Origin: Pirellulaceae bacterium
GTDB taxonomy: Bacteria; Planctomycetota; Planctomycetia; Pirellulales; Pirellulaceae
Assembly: GCA_026004795.1 (NCBI GenBank)
Contig: BPJV01000008.1
Coordinates: 124,001-188,000, forward strand
Reading direction: 5' to 3'
DNA: 64,000 nucleotides
Positions within the stretch are counted from its first letter, which is position 1. Each line of letters begins with the position of its first letter. Positions 9,289-18,460 of this stretch are shown here, piece after piece. Position numbers and translations under genes: made by a program. The notes beneath the pieces were generated by a model. That model saw only the letters and a program-made list of their open reading frames with translations, was not told the origin of the DNA and made no database searches.

Positions 9289-11202
9289 TCATCGGCGGCC
9301 GCCCGTCTTTCCTCGCGGGTTGTCGGGAATGCCGTCGGGCGCGGCGAAGTAGGCCAGGCGGCGCTGTACCTCCTGATTATCGCGGACCGCTGGCGATACT
9401 TCCGCTTCGGTGATCGTCATCGGATAGCCCGGTTCCCCGTCGCGCAACAGCACGACGGTATTGAGTATCAGATTGGCTTCCACGGGATCGTTGGTCTTCG
9501 CCAGACAATCCAACAGCGTCGGACGCGGGTCCGCAGCTCCTATCAAGCCCAGAAACTCGGCCGCCCGAGTTCGCACCAGCAAACTCTCATCGTGATGCAT
9601 CAATTGTGTGGCTTGGTCGATGTGCGGGCGGGCCTGGTTTGCAAAACAACTGCAAACGATCAACCCCCAATAGCGATGCCAAGGATCCCTCGATTCCAGT
9701 GCGCTGTGGATTCTCGGCTTGGCCTGCTCGTAAGGCAACAAGCTTAAATCCGCAATGTCGATCAAGGCAGCGATCTGAGCGCGATGTTCCTTGCCGAAGG
9801 ATACTGGATCGCTGAACGCGGCACCGACCAGGTAACTCTCTGGGTAGAAACTCAGGTCAGGCATCGCCTCCAAACGCTCCCGCAAGCGATTGCGCAGCTT
9901 GATCAACGTATCGGCATATTGGGGGTCGTTGGCCAAGTTGCGCGTCTCGTGCGGATCCGCCTGGATATCGAACAACATTTCCGGCGGCCGCGGACGAAAA
10001 AACTGGCTCTGCACCTCATCGAGCTTGCCCGCTCGAAATAGCTCACGCCATTGGCGATAAGCCAACATGATGTAGCGGTAGTTGTTTTGCAGGCCGTCGA
10101 AATTATAGGGTTGATAGCTGCGCACGTACTCGAACCTTCCCTTGCGCAAGGTGCGCACCAGATCGTATTTTTCGTCGAACCGATCCGCGTATCCCAATGC
10201 CTCGTCCCGGCGTTGAACCTCCTCCGCCGAGATTCGCTGTCCTAAAAACGGTTCTCCATCGATTCCAGCGGGCAATGGGACACCGGCCAAGTGGAGAACC
10301 GTGGGGCCGAAGTCCACGAATTCAACGAACCCCTGCACCCGCGTGCCACGAGCAAACGGGCTGAGGTGGAGGAAGTTTTGGGGAATATGGACGACCAACG
10401 GCACATGCAGCCCACTTTCGTAGGCATAGCCTTTACCGCGTGGTAGCACTCCGCCGTGATCGCCAAAATAGAAAACAAAGGTATCGTCGAGCAGCCCGTC
10501 CGCCTCCAGCGCCGCGATGATCTCCCCGATTTGCTGATCCATGGTGCGGATGTTGTCGTGGTATTTCGCCACGGTGTAGCGGAACAGAGGGGTATCGGGA
10601 TGGTAGGGGGCAACAAACACCTTCTGCGGATCGGTAACGGTCGGCTCCCGTTCGTACGTCTGTTCATCGAAGTGCAACGAGCTTTCATGCGTCGTGCCGA
10701 AGCTCTGCATATGGAAAAACGGTTGCCCAGGGCGACGATTGCGCCAAGTCGCGCGGGGAGAGGACTCGTCCCAAGTATCAGGAGATTCGACGGCATTGTA
10801 ATCTTTCTTGTGCCTGTTCGTCGTGTAGTACCCAGCGCCATGCAGATACGCCGGAAACATGCGCAGCCCCGAAGGCATCGGTACCATCACGCTCCGGCGA
10901 TGGTACTGGGTGCCAAGGCGTGGTGCATAACAGGAGGTGATCAGTGTGGTACGCGCGACAGAACAAACAGGTGCGTTGGAAAAGGCGTTTTCGAACACGA
11001 GCCCCGTGGCAGCGAGACGAGCAATGTGGGGAGTGTCCGTGCCGTGCGGATCGAACAACTTCATGTAGTGGATGCTGTTGTCCTCCGAGACTAACCAAAC
11101 GAAGTTCGGTCGCTCGGCTGCTGCCGCCTCATCGAGCGAGCTTGGTCGGACGGCACCAACAATGAACAGGGCGATCGCAGAAATAATCAACCGCATCAGC
11201 AT
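9289..11202 (-). CDS. Exported sulfatase (type I, formylglycine-dependent)
   Basis: A 637-residue protein with a signal peptide (LIISAIALFIVGAVRP). RPNFVWLVSEDNS is the N-terminal metal-binding strand. NAPVCSVARTTL holds the C-x-A-x-R formylglycine motif with the modified cysteine at residue 80. FVFYFGDHGG is the second metal-binding motif. The C-terminal 150 residues look helical and HEAT-like (RTRAAEFLGLIGAADPRP), which is common in planctomycete sulfatases. It removes sulfate esters from a polysaccharide, in the periplasm or outside; the substrate is unknown. A GGAG ribosome site lies 8 nt before the start. A second sulfatase is at the right edge of the window. Confidence 0.92.
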   Translation of the reverse strand: MLMRLIISAIALFIVGAVRPSSLDEAAAAERPNFVWLVSEDNSIHYMKLFDPHGTDTPHIARLAATGLVFENAFSNAPVCSVARTTLITSCYAPRLGTQYHRRSVMVPMPSGLRMFPAYLHGAGYYTTNRHKKDYNAVESPDTWDESSPRATWRNRRPGQPFFHMQSFGTTHESSLHFDEQTYEREPTVTDPQKVFVAPYHPDTPLFRYTVAKYHDNIRTMDQQIGEIIAALEADGLLDDTFVFYFGDHGGVLPRGKGYAYESGLHVPLVVHIPQNFLHLSPFARGTRVQGFVEFVDFGPTVLHLAGVPLPAGIDGEPFLGQRISAEEVQRRDEALGYADRFDEKYDLVRTLRKGRFEYVRSYQPYNFDGLQNNYRYIMLAYRQWRELFRAGKLDEVQSQFFRPRPPEMLFDIQADPHETRNLANDPQYADTLIKLRNRLRERLEAMPDLSFYPESYLVGAAFSDPVSFGKEHRAQIAALIDIADLSLLPYEQAKPRIHSALESRDPWHRYWGLIVCSCFANQARPHIDQATQLMHHDESLLVRTRAAEFLGLIGAADPRPTLLDCLAKTNDPVEANLILNTVVLLRDGEPGYPMTITEAEVSPAVRDNQEVQRRLAYFAAPDGIPDNPRGKTGGRR

Positions 11203-11305
11203 GGCTTGTCTCCAGGAATTGTCTTAGCAAACGCGTTCATCTGAGCCCCGCAGCAACAAGGACGAATTCCGCACGGCTGGACAGGACGTAAAGTGGGGCA
11301 ACGTG

Positions 11306-12613
11306 TCAACCTTCGTCCCCTCCGATGCACCACAGGTGATTGGCCGTTCGAAAGAAAATGGCTCCCTCGGCGAGCGCGGGCGTGGCATTGGTGCCTTCAT
11401 CGAGTGAGTTCCGCGCCAATTCGACATACTCTTGGGGATTAGCACGAAAGACGACGGTCGTACCTTCTTGCGTGGTGGCATACAATCGTTCTCCCGCCCG
11501 CACGATCGATGCCCACATGTTGCCACCGGCTCCCCGACTGGTCCATCGCACTCTCCCAGTGCGCACGTCGATGCACTGAATGGTCCCAGGTCCGGCGTTC
11601 GGTCGATAGACGAACGGCCCCACGGCCACTGGCGAGCCAATGCTTTGAGGTTGTTGTTCGATGCGCCACAGGCGTTTGGTCGAGGTAACATCGCCTTCGC
11701 CATCAATGCGCACCGCCAACATGGGGCCGCGAAAACCACCGGTGTAAAAGCAGACGCCTTCGGCAATGGTCGGCGATGCATAGGCCAGATCGCCTTGCGG
11801 ATGGTTGACTCCGTCGCATGTCCAGACTTCTTTTCCCGTTGCCACATCGTAGGCGACCAACCGCGTGGGCATCGCAAAGATGGCGAAAGTTCTCCCACCG
11901 CTGCGGGCAATCACGGGGGTCGACCAAGTCCCAAAGTAGGCCCCCGCCGCGTTGTGGCTTCCATCACCCGGAACCGGCTCGTCACGCTGCCAGGCGGTGG
12001 AACCATCTCCCAAACGCACCGCGATGGCGAACAAGCGCTTCCCAGGGCCACTGTTCAACAAAACCAAATCATCATGAATTATGGGCGAAGTCCCATAGCC
12101 CCAGATGTGTTTGAACTCACCCAAATCACGTTTCCATAGTTGTTCACCGTTGAGAGAGTAGCAGTACAAACCGGCCGATCCATGCCAGACAACCACCTTA
12201 CCGTCGGCAACGGCTGGCGTCGTGCCGCAGTAAGGATTGGTTTTGTGCGTCGGCATCACCTGGCCGTAGTCCACCGTCGCTACCCACTTTCGTTCGCCTG
12301 TCGCAGCATCGAAACAGTAAAGACTTCGACGCAAGCCTTGCGGGTCCTCGGCACTAGTCACCCACACGCGCCCTGAAGCCACCACCGGGCTGCCGTTGGC
12401 GGGGTGCGGCAGCGGCGCCTTCCACCGCACATTGTTCGTCGCCGACCACCGTAACGGTACCCCTGGGGCATCTGTCGCACCATCTCGGCGTGGTCCACGA
12501 AATTGAGGCCAGTCACCAGCCTCAGCAGTTGTCATGGCTCCCCAACAAACTGCCGCCATAGCCGCGAAAAGCAGCGTCCGAAAGATGGCACGCTGATGCA
12601 ACACGCCGCCCAT
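11306..12613 (-). CDS. Exported PQQ-like beta-propeller repeat protein
   Basis: About 435 residues, from an ATG at 12613 just after a GTG at 12616. A signal peptide (TLLFAAMAAVCWGAM) is followed by DWPQFRGPRRDGA, the hallmark opening of planctomycete PQQ-like/BamB-type propellers. Repeated blades carry motifs such as LYCFDAATGERKWVA, LVAYDVATGKEVWTC and IQCIDVRTGRVRWTS. These proteins are thought to be structural or to bind cofactors at the envelope; no catalytic site can be identified. It lies 100 nt downstream of nothing else on its strand but precedes the sulfatase. A paralogue with the same layout is at 53,544-54,848. Confidence 0.85.
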   Translation of the reverse strand: MGGVLHQRAIFRTLLFAAMAAVCWGAMTTAEAGDWPQFRGPRRDGATDAPGVPLRWSATNNVRWKAPLPHPANGSPVVASGRVWVTSAEDPQGLRRSLYCFDAATGERKWVATVDYGQVMPTHKTNPYCGTTPAVADGKVVVWHGSAGLYCYSLNGEQLWKRDLGEFKHIWGYGTSPIIHDDLVLLNSGPGKRLFAIAVRLGDGSTAWQRDEPVPGDGSHNAAGAYFGTWSTPVIARSGGRTFAIFAMPTRLVAYDVATGKEVWTCDGVNHPQGDLAYASPTIAEGVCFYTGGFRGPMLAVRIDGEGDVTSTKRLWRIEQQPQSIGSPVAVGPFVYRPNAGPGTIQCIDVRTGRVRWTSRGAGGNMWASIVRAGERLYATTQEGTTVVFRANPQEYVELARNSLDEGTNATPALAEGAIFFRTANHLWCIGGDEG

Positions 12614-13185
12614 CACCGCTGACCCCCTGCGAAGTTAGTGAATCGATCAAGGATGGTTCTTGCCATTTGAAGACGTTGCACGGTGCCCCCGCGACGAACG
12701 CCCCCAGCGGCCACGACAACTTCACCAGCCAACAAACCGCCCTCGACCGTCAAAGAGGAATTGTGACATTCAGAATTTGCGTGCCACCATTGTACTGTAC
12801 GCGTGAGAGGCTGGTTGTACCGTGGGCGGATATCACACTCCTTATTGCGGGGACAGTCACGGATGCTTGCTGAATGCAAGTCCCCTAGCCGCACCGCGCA
12901 CCATGGGGATTGCATCACCATCACCATCACCTCGGCCTGCCTCATCGGTGTTCTGCCGTGAACCACGGCTGCATCCTACGCGGGGATCGACCTCCCGTCT
13001 CCGGCAGTCCCGCTGGTAAACCGAGTGCGTTTCCGTGTAGTTGCAACTGTTGGTGCAAGCCCACGGCGCTGAGTCCGCAACGGCAGCGAGCCGGTATGTT
13101 GTCTCATCGCCTGTGTTGTTCGCTGCCGCGCCTCAAAACGGTTGACGCGAAAACATCCCCAGGAACGAAGAGGCAGCACGACCGC
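12614..13185. other. Intergenic gap without recognisable gene
   Basis: About 570 bases. Short open frames here have no family resemblance and no convincing ribosome sites. A short CATCAC run near 12,914-12,936 is simple sequence. The gap separates two genes both on the minus strand and presumably contains the promoter of the propeller gene. Confidence 0.5.
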
Positions 13186-14229
13186 TCAGCAGCCAAGAAA
13201 ATCACAGTGCTCGGCAATCAGGCCGGCACGCATGAATTCACGCCATACGGACGGTTCGATCCGCTGGTTGACCGCCGCCACATGGTCGGCAAGACGATCC
13301 GCGCGACTGGAGCTGAGGGCCACTGAGGTGACGGCTGGGTGGGACAAGCCGAAGGCGACGCCCACATCGAAAGGGGAATACCCGAGACGGTGGCAACACT
13401 CGCTGAACCGTCGCCTCCACTCCAGCAACTGTCGATCCGATGGATTTGCCGCATCGAGACGACGGTAATCGAACAGTTCACCTCCCAGCAAGAATCCGCC
13501 ATGAAATAGCGCTGAATTGATGATCGCTACCCCGCGCCGGGCGAGGTCGTGCATAAACTCCGCCAGTTCGGCCGGGTGTTTCATGACGGTGAAGCTGTTG
13601 GCCAGCATGATCCAATCGAGATCGCAATCATCGGCCAATTCCTTGATGGTGCGCCAATCCTTGGCCCCCATCCCCACCGCTTTCGCCTGCCCCGCATCCC
13701 GTAATTCCACTAAGGCACGGTAGGCGTCGACGATGTGTTGTCGCAGCCGCCGACGCATCTCCGGTGTATCGGCTTGCCGAAGATACTCATCGGGATCGTG
13801 CACGGAGACCAGGGCGGCGGTGTACCCGCCCATCAAACGGTTGCCTTGTTCCCAGCAGCGCAAAATGCCATCGTAGCTGATGTCCAGCACGGCATCATGG
13901 GTCAGCTCGAACCACGCATCGGGCTCGAAGGACTGCTGCGGACCGGCCAACGGGACTTGCCGCCATCCCAGCTTGTTGGAAATCAGTACTTCTTCCGGTG
14001 GCACTGCCAATCGTTGCAACTGCTCGCCAATCGTCTGCAACGACATTCCCGCACCGTACTTGCCCGCAGAGTCGATCACCAGCGGACGCCAGTCCACCCG
14101 TGTCCAGGCTTCGACCAGCGCTGCCTTCTCCTCGTGCGGTACCGCACGAAAAAGATTGCCGAGGCTGGTGGCACCGAACACGAGTTTGGGCACTTGCAAA
14201 CCGATTCTGCCAAACCGCCGCAATTCCAT
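13186..14229 (-). CDS. Aldo/keto reductase, aldose 1-dehydrogenase-like
   Basis: 347 residues. The AKR catalytic tetrad is readable: D and Y in LVIDSAGKYGAGMS, K in VLISNKLGW and H in ALVSVHDPDEYL. The N terminus (RRFGRIGLQVPKLVFGATSLG) is that of the family including L-fucose/D-threo-aldose dehydrogenases and pyridoxal dehydrogenase. These oxidise an aldose to its lactone with NAD(P)+. The start is preceded by AAGGA with 9-nt spacing and lies 12 nt after the stop of the lactonase-like amidohydrolase, so the pair form an operon. The pairing supports an aldose-to-aldonate function, as inference. Confidence 0.85.
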   Translation of the reverse strand: MELRRFGRIGLQVPKLVFGATSLGNLFRAVPHEEKAALVEAWTRVDWRPLVIDSAGKYGAGMSLQTIGEQLQRLAVPPEEVLISNKLGWRQVPLAGPQQSFEPDAWFELTHDAVLDISYDGILRCWEQGNRLMGGYTAALVSVHDPDEYLRQADTPEMRRRLRQHIVDAYRALVELRDAGQAKAVGMGAKDWRTIKELADDCDLDWIMLANSFTVMKHPAELAEFMHDLARRGVAIINSALFHGGFLLGGELFDYRRLDAANPSDRQLLEWRRRFSECCHRLGYSPFDVGVAFGLSHPAVTSVALSSSRADRLADHVAAVNQRIEPSVWREFMRAGLIAEHCDFLGC

Positions 14230-14241
14230 GTCGCCAAATCC

Positions 14242-15073
14242 TTACAGCGAGTAGGCGCGCCGGGCCGTCCTTGCCCCAGAACCATTCCGATTCATCAGGA
14301 GTCAATTCCGAGGCCAACTGTTGAACCGCGCCGACCCATTGCTGGTACTCGCAGCGGAGCAAGCATACCGGCCAGTCACTGCCAAACATCAACCGCTGCG
14401 GGCCGAACGCTTCCAGCGCCGTTTCCCAATACGGGCGGAGGAGTTCCGTGTCCCAATCGCGGTCGCGAACTTCAGTTACCACACCGGAAAACTTACACGT
14501 TACGTTCTCCCTGCGGGCAAGTTCCCCGATATTCGCTCTCCACTGCGCATCGAACTGATTTTTGGCGATGACTGGTTTGGCAATGTGATCCAGCACGAAC
14601 GGCTGCTCCGGGTGGCGATCCACGAACTCGATGGCCACCGGGAGGTGGTGATGATAGATCAGGATATCATAGACAAGTCCGTAAGACTTCAACTGCTCGA
14701 TGCCCCGATTGAACGCAGCGCCCAAGAGAAACATCGGATCTGGCTCGTCTTGCACCACATGGCGCACTCCTTTGAAAAACCGCGAGTGGGACCATTTCTC
14801 TAGCAAACTGTGAACATGAGGAGCATGCAACGGCGCCCAACCAACGACGCCGAGGATGAAATCATGTGCTTCGGCCAGCGACAGTAGCCAATCCGTCTCC
14901 TCCTCCTGTTGTCGCGCTTGCACCGAGACGGCAGCATCGATTTCTGCCTGGTCAATCTCGTGCTTCAAATCATCCGGCAAAAAATCGCGCTGCAGACGTT
15001 CCATGCCGGCCCCGATCCAGGGATAAGCGTCTGCCTGATAGTGCCAAAAATGATGGTGACTGTCGATCTTCAT
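14242..15073 (-). CDS. Amidohydrolase 2 family protein, L-fuconolactonase-like; frame broken near the C terminus
   Basis: The start (MKIDSHHHFWHYQ) has an upstream GGAG. The family signature includes the HxH metal motif, LVYDILIYHHHLP, FVLDHIAKP and LMFGSDWPVCLL, as in COG3618 lactonases. The frame runs off the expected end: the product normally finishes with GK-ARRAYSL, and that ending is present in another frame, stopping with TAA at 14,242-14,244. One extra G at about 14,265-14,275 explains this. Either it is a sequencing error or the real protein has an altered tail that overlaps the next gene. Lactonase activity next to an aldose dehydrogenase is a coherent pair. Confidence 0.8.
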
Positions 15074-15600
15074 CGTACGCTCAACTCCTTTGCCTGCGGC
15101 AGCACCTGCTAGCAATCGTGGCCCCCATCATCTAGAAATTCCTCGTCGATGTCCAGTTCATGACGCCGCTAAGACGCTAAACGATGACCGACTGCAGGTC
15201 CACTGACGAAAACGAGCCGTTGCGTGTCGATGCGACCACTGCGTCAATGAGCCTCGCACGCTGGCAAGGCTTCTTTCTCCCCCGAGCTGACATCATCGAG
15301 TTGCCGTCGGTCCTCAACAAGGTGATCGGCCGGCCAAGCCTCGCCGCCGATGCGAGGCACCCTGCGATACACTCCCTCAGCGAGCATGCGCCCCACGACA
15401 GCGGTCTGGCGTCAGAACGGCCGTCGCTGTGGTGACAGTCGCCATCCTCAGAACTTTTGTCCAACGATGGTGAGTTTGCGGCGAGCATGTGCGAGGATTT
15501 TTGGGGGAACGGGTAGGTATGGAGGTGGGGTTGAGCCTCTAGCCGAAAAGAACTCCGCCCCTCGGCACAATTCACTGCAACGAACGATCGTCTTACGGCA

Positions 15601-15882
15601 ATTAACGATCGGCTTGTCGAGCGGGCCGCGGAAGCGTTCAAGCAATGGAGGGCGGCGAAGTCGAGACGCGGCCGGATTCCAAATGAACTTTGGAATTTGG
15701 CGTGTCAGGTCGCTCGCAGGCACGGCGGTGCGAAGACCGCCGGAGCGCTGAAGCTGGATTACGATAACTTGCAACGACGTATGGACGGTCGTGGTGGAGC
15801 ACTGGAGGCCTACCTCCAACCCGCTTGGGCCAACCAGCCACTCGCCCCATTCCATCCAAGATTTTGCCAGCCTGCGCGCTAA
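15601..15882 (+). pseudogene. Remnant of a short HTH-type accessory protein
   Basis: A frame ending at the TAA at 15,880 contains LVERAAEAFKQWR, then RIPNELWNLACQVARRHG and KTAGALKLDYDNLQRRM. This pattern of a short helix-turn-helix protein is often found beside recombinases or transposases in planctomycetes. No start codon or ribosome site is evident, and the sequence after residue LQRRM does not continue as in the family. I read it as a decayed fragment, with low to moderate confidence about the family. Confidence 0.35.
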
Positions 15883-16589
15883 GCGCAAACGCGCGTTTAA
15901 GTGGATCAACCACGAATCACGCGGATAACACGGATTTCACGTATCGCATTACGACGGTCGATGCTGTCCTGCCGCCATACCTGCCCGCGCCGAATGTGAC
16001 AGATGTTCGATTGAGCGATCCGCCGGAATCCGAGAGCAGTAGACTGGTAACCAACGCCCATCAACGCAGATTCAGGCACAAACACGTAGTTGGTTTTACA
16101 CCAACCCTAGTTCCCTACAGCACGCACAGGTTGTTGGCACTGGAATCAATCGACCAAACTAGCGTCGGCGACCAATGCACGTACACGCTCGCGCAATTGT
16201 TTGGAAATCAGTCCCGAGGCATCTTGGAAATCAGTCCCGAGGCATCCTTGCACAACCAGAACGTGAGTCTATGATTCGCTTTCAAGGTCCTTCTGAGGAG
16301 GAAGATGTATTCGCCGTGGAATTGACCGGCTTCCGCGGACACCGCCGCACCGCTCCTACCAGTTTGGCAGGCGCTGTTGGCGTCCGCAACTAGCTACGAG
16401 CCCTGGTGAGAATAGGCCAAGTTGTTCTAAGCGGCTTGAGACGGTTGGCCCACCCTTAGTACCATTATCTTTCTATCTTTCCGCGGCCATTCCGCGCGGG
16501 AATATTGGATCGGCAATCTCGTTTCCTCATCCTGACTTCCGTGGGCCCGCTATATTTTGTCCCCAATATCATTCAGTTAGGAGGACGCC
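15883..16589. other. Gene-poor left flank of the Cmr island, with a 23-bp tandem duplication
   Basis: No intact gene. Between about 16,203 and 16,252 a unit (GGAAATCAGTCCCGAGGCATC) occurs twice in tandem. Read on the minus strand, this sits in a possible coding fragment ending in SKQLRERVRALVADASLVD and a stop near 16,145, which is disrupted by the duplication. At about 15,909-15,940 the text CACGAATCACGCGGATAACA resembles a dispersed intergenic repeat. A weak -10-like TATATT lies at 16,551-16,556, upstream of the first cmr gene. No CRISPR array is present. Confidence 0.5.
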
Positions 16590-17561
16590 ATGAACAAAGG
16601 CGGTCCAATCAGAGAATGGGCATGCACAGCCCGTACTGCCATCAATACAGGAGACCTCTCAAGGCAGCCCGATCGTCTTATTCTCAGCGGCATGATCGGT
16701 TCGCTGCGGTGGTGGTACGAGGTGCTGGTGCGGGGCCTGGGCGGCAAGGCTTGCGATCCCACGTCGGACGTGCGCTGCCCTGATCAAAACGGTCGACATT
16801 GCGTCGTCTGCGAGCTTTTCGGCTGCACCGGCTGGGCGCGGAAGTTCCGGCTGATGATCCTTGATGACGGTGGCCGGGTGATTCAGGACCAGATCCAGGC
16901 TAACCAGGCCTTCATCCTGCGCTTCATCCCCTTGCGCCCCATTGCCCCCGAGGAATGGTGCCTTCTGGATGCCACCCTGCGCCTGATTGCTGACTACGGC
17001 GCGATGGGTGGGAAGACGGTGTTCAAACCGTCGGATGAGCCGAAAAGGGAAAACGTCCTTCATCATCAGGACTTTGGGCTTATCGTGGTCTGTAAGAGGC
17101 CCCCGGGACTCAATTGCACCCGTGAACGGGTAGAGACTTATGTGCGGGATATGCAGGATAGCCGCTGGCGTAAAGAGTTCAGCGAGAGTGCCTTCCCCTG
17201 GGCCTCGTTGCAAAACTTCTGGTGTGTGAAGGGGCGGTACCTGGCGAGGCAGGATGCCAATACCAGTTCGTTCAATAGGATTATTGGACGTCACATGCGC
17301 AAGAATCGAGGCCAACAGTTGTTTCAAAATACCGGTGCCAATCGCTGGCTTGCCGGCCGCCAGCAGGAAAGTAAGAAGGTGTTCAGTTTCAAGCACCTCG
17401 AAGAGGGCGGGCGCACTTTTGGCTTCGTGAAACCAGGGTTAGTGTATTTTAATGAGGTGAAACGCCGGCTCCGGCAGGCCTGGAATGGCTTCCAGGACAA
17501 TGAGTTCCTAACAGGCGCGCAGATTTTGAACCAACTGTTTCAAGGGGATGGGGGCGCATGA
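16590..17561 (+). CDS. cmr1: Type III-B CRISPR RAMP protein Cmr1
   Basis: 323 residues with an AGGAGG ribosome site 5 nt before the ATG. The Cmr1 signature is clear: SGMIGSLRWWYEVLVRGLGG followed by a cysteine-rich segment with CPDQNGRHCVVCELFGCTGW, which would bind zinc. Cmr1 is a Cas7-group RAMP that caps the 3' end of the crRNA backbone and gates target RNA in the Cmr complex. It is the first of six genes. Its stop overlaps the start of the next gene (ATGA at 17,558), which implies translational coupling. Codon use and style differ from the flanking planctomycete genes, which suggests transfer. Confidence 0.9.
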   Translation: MNKGGPIREWACTARTAINTGDLSRQPDRLILSGMIGSLRWWYEVLVRGLGGKACDPTSDVRCPDQNGRHCVVCELFGCTGWARKFRLMILDDGGRVIQDQIQANQAFILRFIPLRPIAPEEWCLLDATLRLIADYGAMGGKTVFKPSDEPKRENVLHHQDFGLIVVCKRPPGLNCTRERVETYVRDMQDSRWRKEFSESAFPWASLQNFWCVKGRYLARQDANTSSFNRIIGRHMRKNRGQQLFQNTGANRWLAGRQQESKKVFSFKHLEEGGRTFGFVKPGLVYFNEVKRRLRQAWNGFQDNEFLTGAQILNQLFQGDGGA

Positions 17562-18460
17562 TCTGGGATTATTTTGTTTTTCTGGCTGATAACACGAGTT
17601 TGCAAGAAACCCTGGCGCGTTCTGAGGAACTTGCTGGTGGCTTCGTGGATGAAGTGTCCGTCCGTTTCTTTCAAGGCGATAAGGAAAACGCTCGTAACAG
17701 GTACATGGAGAGTGCGCATGGCGACTTCAACATACTCGACTACATTCCGCAGGCCGTTCCAGATTTTTCCAACTTGCTTTCCGCAAACTGGCTTGCCTTC
17801 CAGGTAGACTTTGAACTCCTCACCCCCTGGTACTCCAAGGACGACCGGCTCTTTCACGTGCTGGACAACCCGGTGCGCAAGGACCGGATCTTCGGCATGC
17901 CGTTTATGGCGGCTTCCTCCTGGAAGGGGATGCTGCGCTGGGCCTTTCGAATGTGCACGAAGTTAATAGGGCCGGAGATAGAACCTGACGAGGGAAAACG
18001 GAAGCAAGCACAAGCCTGGGAGTTGCACCTCTTTGGCAACGAGAAGGGCGAAGGCGAGGAGTTTAGTCGGGGCGCGCTGGTCTTCTACCTTACCTGGTTC
18101 AACAGAATCGGTTTTGAGGTGATCAACCCCCACAGCCGGGAGCGCCGCGCCGGCACCCAGCCGATCTACTACGAAGTGGTGCCGCCCGGGACTAAGGGCA
18201 CGCTCTCGATCCTCTACGCTCCCTGGCCGGGGATGAAGCCTTGCGCTAAGCCCGGGGATGTGCTTCCCGAACTGCTGAAAGCCGTGGAAGAACTTCTCAC
18301 CACCTATGGCATCTCGGCCAAGCGCACCGTGGGCTGGGGGACGGCAAAGATTGAGAAATGGCGCGCTTTTCACAAGACGGGTGGCACGGTGGAACAGGAT
18401 GGCCGCGACCAACTTTGGCAGGCGATCCAAACCTGGCTTTCGGGAGGAGGCACGCTATGA
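17558..18460 (+). CDS. cmr6: Type III-B RAMP protein, Cmr6-like
   Basis: 300 residues, coupled to genes on both sides by 4-nt ATGA overlaps. The RAMP signature is IFGMPFMAASSWKGMLRWAF, followed by RGALVFYLTWFNRIGFEVIN and a C-terminal glycine-rich turn in KRTVGWGTAKIEKW. In Cmr complexes Cmr6 is the Cas7-like subunit at the head of the backbone, next to Cmr1. The N-terminal 90 residues are less typical, so assignment to Cmr6 rests partly on its being the only Cas7-type subunit otherwise missing from a complete Cmr set. Confidence 0.7.
   Translation: MIWDYFVFLADNTSLQETLARSEELAGGFVDEVSVRFFQGDKENARNRYMESAHGDFNILDYIPQAVPDFSNLLSANWLAFQVDFELLTPWYSKDDRLFHVLDNPVRKDRIFGMPFMAASSWKGMLRWAFRMCTKLIGPEIEPDEGKRKQAQAWELHLFGNEKGEGEEFSRGALVFYLTWFNRIGFEVINPHSRERRAGTQPIYYEVVPPGTKGTLSILYAPWPGMKPCAKPGDVLPELLKAVEELLTTYGISAKRTVGWGTAKIEKWRAFHKTGGTVEQDGRDQLWQAIQTWLSGGGTL

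Noticed and set aside
12910-12936. His-tag-like CATCAC run, possible vector contamination
   Set aside because: Short simple sequence without any other vector feature.
15900-16590. CRISPR array upstream of the Cmr genes
   Set aside because: Only one 23-bp unit repeated twice without spacer; no regular repeat-spacer pattern here or at 23.8-24.05 kb.
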